Source: Bacillota bacterium (GTDB lineage Bacteria; Bacillota; UBA4882; JAAYXC01). From it: a DNA stretch of 6,058 nt. A model generated the notes under the pieces. It ran no database searches and was not told the origin of the DNA. It was given only the letters and a program-made list of their open reading frames with translations. The stretch's first letter is position 1, and every line of letters starts with the position of its first letter. A program made the position numbers and the translations under genes. The stretch spans positions 1 to 6,058 of the forward strand of contig JAAYXC010000395.1 in assembly GCA_012516115.1 (NCBI GenBank). Reading direction: 5' to 3'. This document shows positions 5,692 through 6,058 of the stretch, one piece after another.

Positions 5692-6058
5692 CTAGAAATA
5701 ATACCTGAACCCCGCGTTCAGGCTGAACCTCGCGCCGGTGGTGGCCAGGACGAAGTCTGAGTTCTCCGGCCCGAGGAGTAAACCTACCCCCGCCTGGAGA
5801 TCGGCCTTGTCCGAGAGAACCAAGTTCACCAGGCCGCTGGCGGTTATCCCCCCGTCGTCGAGGCTCGCCAGGGCGGCCAGGGTGTACTCCGTGAGTTCGT
5901 CGCGGGGGAGCTGAAGTCCCAGCGCAAGATAGTTCTGCCGGGGGAAGAGCCGTCTTCGTTCGTCGTGGAGGTATTCCGCGTAAAAGAGGCGGCCGTTCCC
6001 GAAGGCCCTCTTCCACCCCAGAAGCAGGGCCGGCCGGCCGGCGGCGGGATCCCCCATC
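5692..6058 (-). CDS. C-terminal part of a putative beta-barrel, outer-membrane-like protein (partial)
   Basis: The frame is open to the right edge; about 121 residues and the TAG stop are visible, so the N-terminus and any signal peptide are missing. The Met encoded at 6055-6057 may well be internal. I recognise no named family. The sequence reads as amphipathic beta-strands separated by short turns: GRLFYAEYLH (22-31), NYLALGLQL (42-50), LTEYTLAALASL (55-66), ITASGLVNLVLS (71-82), ADLQAGVGLLLG (85-96) and LNAGFRYYF (113-121). The last residue is Phe, preceded by aromatic residues at alternating positions, the classic BAM recognition pattern of outer-membrane barrels. That is odd beside spore genes unless the host has two membranes. 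The gene converges with the dehydrogenase, only 12 bases between stops, and no terminator is visible. The coding call is firm, the barrel call moderate. Confidence 0.75.
   Translation of the reverse strand, partial: MGDPAAGRPALLLGWKRAFGNGRLFYAEYLHDERRRLFPRQNYLALGLQLPRDELTEYTLAALASLDDGGITASGLVNLVLSDKADLQAGVGLLLGPENSDFVLATTGARFSLNAGFRYYF

Overview
The window looks like chromosomal DNA of a GC-rich, endospore-forming member of the Firmicutes (Bacillota), probably a Clostridia-type lineage of the Moorella, Ammonifex or Desulfotomaculum kind. This rests on three things: a SpoVB/YabM-type flippase directly followed by mazG (the yabM-yabN pair of Bacillus), a LysM protein with a SleB/CwlJ spore-cortex hydrolase domain, and consistently GC-rich codon choice. 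The genus is an inference and I cannot fix it. No RNA genes, CRISPR arrays, insertion sequences or phage genes were seen.

Layout. Positions 1-3199 hold a tight minus-strand operon, read from right to left: a SpoVB-family flippase (GTG start at 3199), then mazG 10 bases later, then a major-facilitator transporter 15 bases later that runs off the left edge. A possible 39-residue ORF (3227-3346) lies just upstream of the flippase. Positions 3347-3492 are the divergent control region. They contain a perfect 14-bp palindrome and a second, interrupted dyad. Positions 3493-5679 read on the plus strand: a CheC-like protein, a secreted LysM plus SleB-domain hydrolase, and a short-chain dehydrogenase. 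Positions 5692-6058 hold the C-terminal end of a minus-strand protein that converges on the dehydrogenase with only 12 bases between the stop codons. Its alternating beta-strand pattern and aromatic C-terminus resemble a Gram-negative outer-membrane barrel.

How the genes fit together. The flippase and the cortex hydrolase both belong to envelope or spore peptidoglycan biology. MazG is a housekeeping NTP pyrophosphohydrolase that is commonly linked to the flippase in Firmicutes. The CheC-like protein would act on CheY-phosphate, but no other chemotaxis gene is in view. The dehydrogenase and the MFS transporter have no substrate that can be read from context. Most of the window is ordinary. The points worth a second look are the barrel-like protein in a spore-former, the half-degenerate CheC active sites, the overlooked small ORF, and the dyads in the divergent promoter region.
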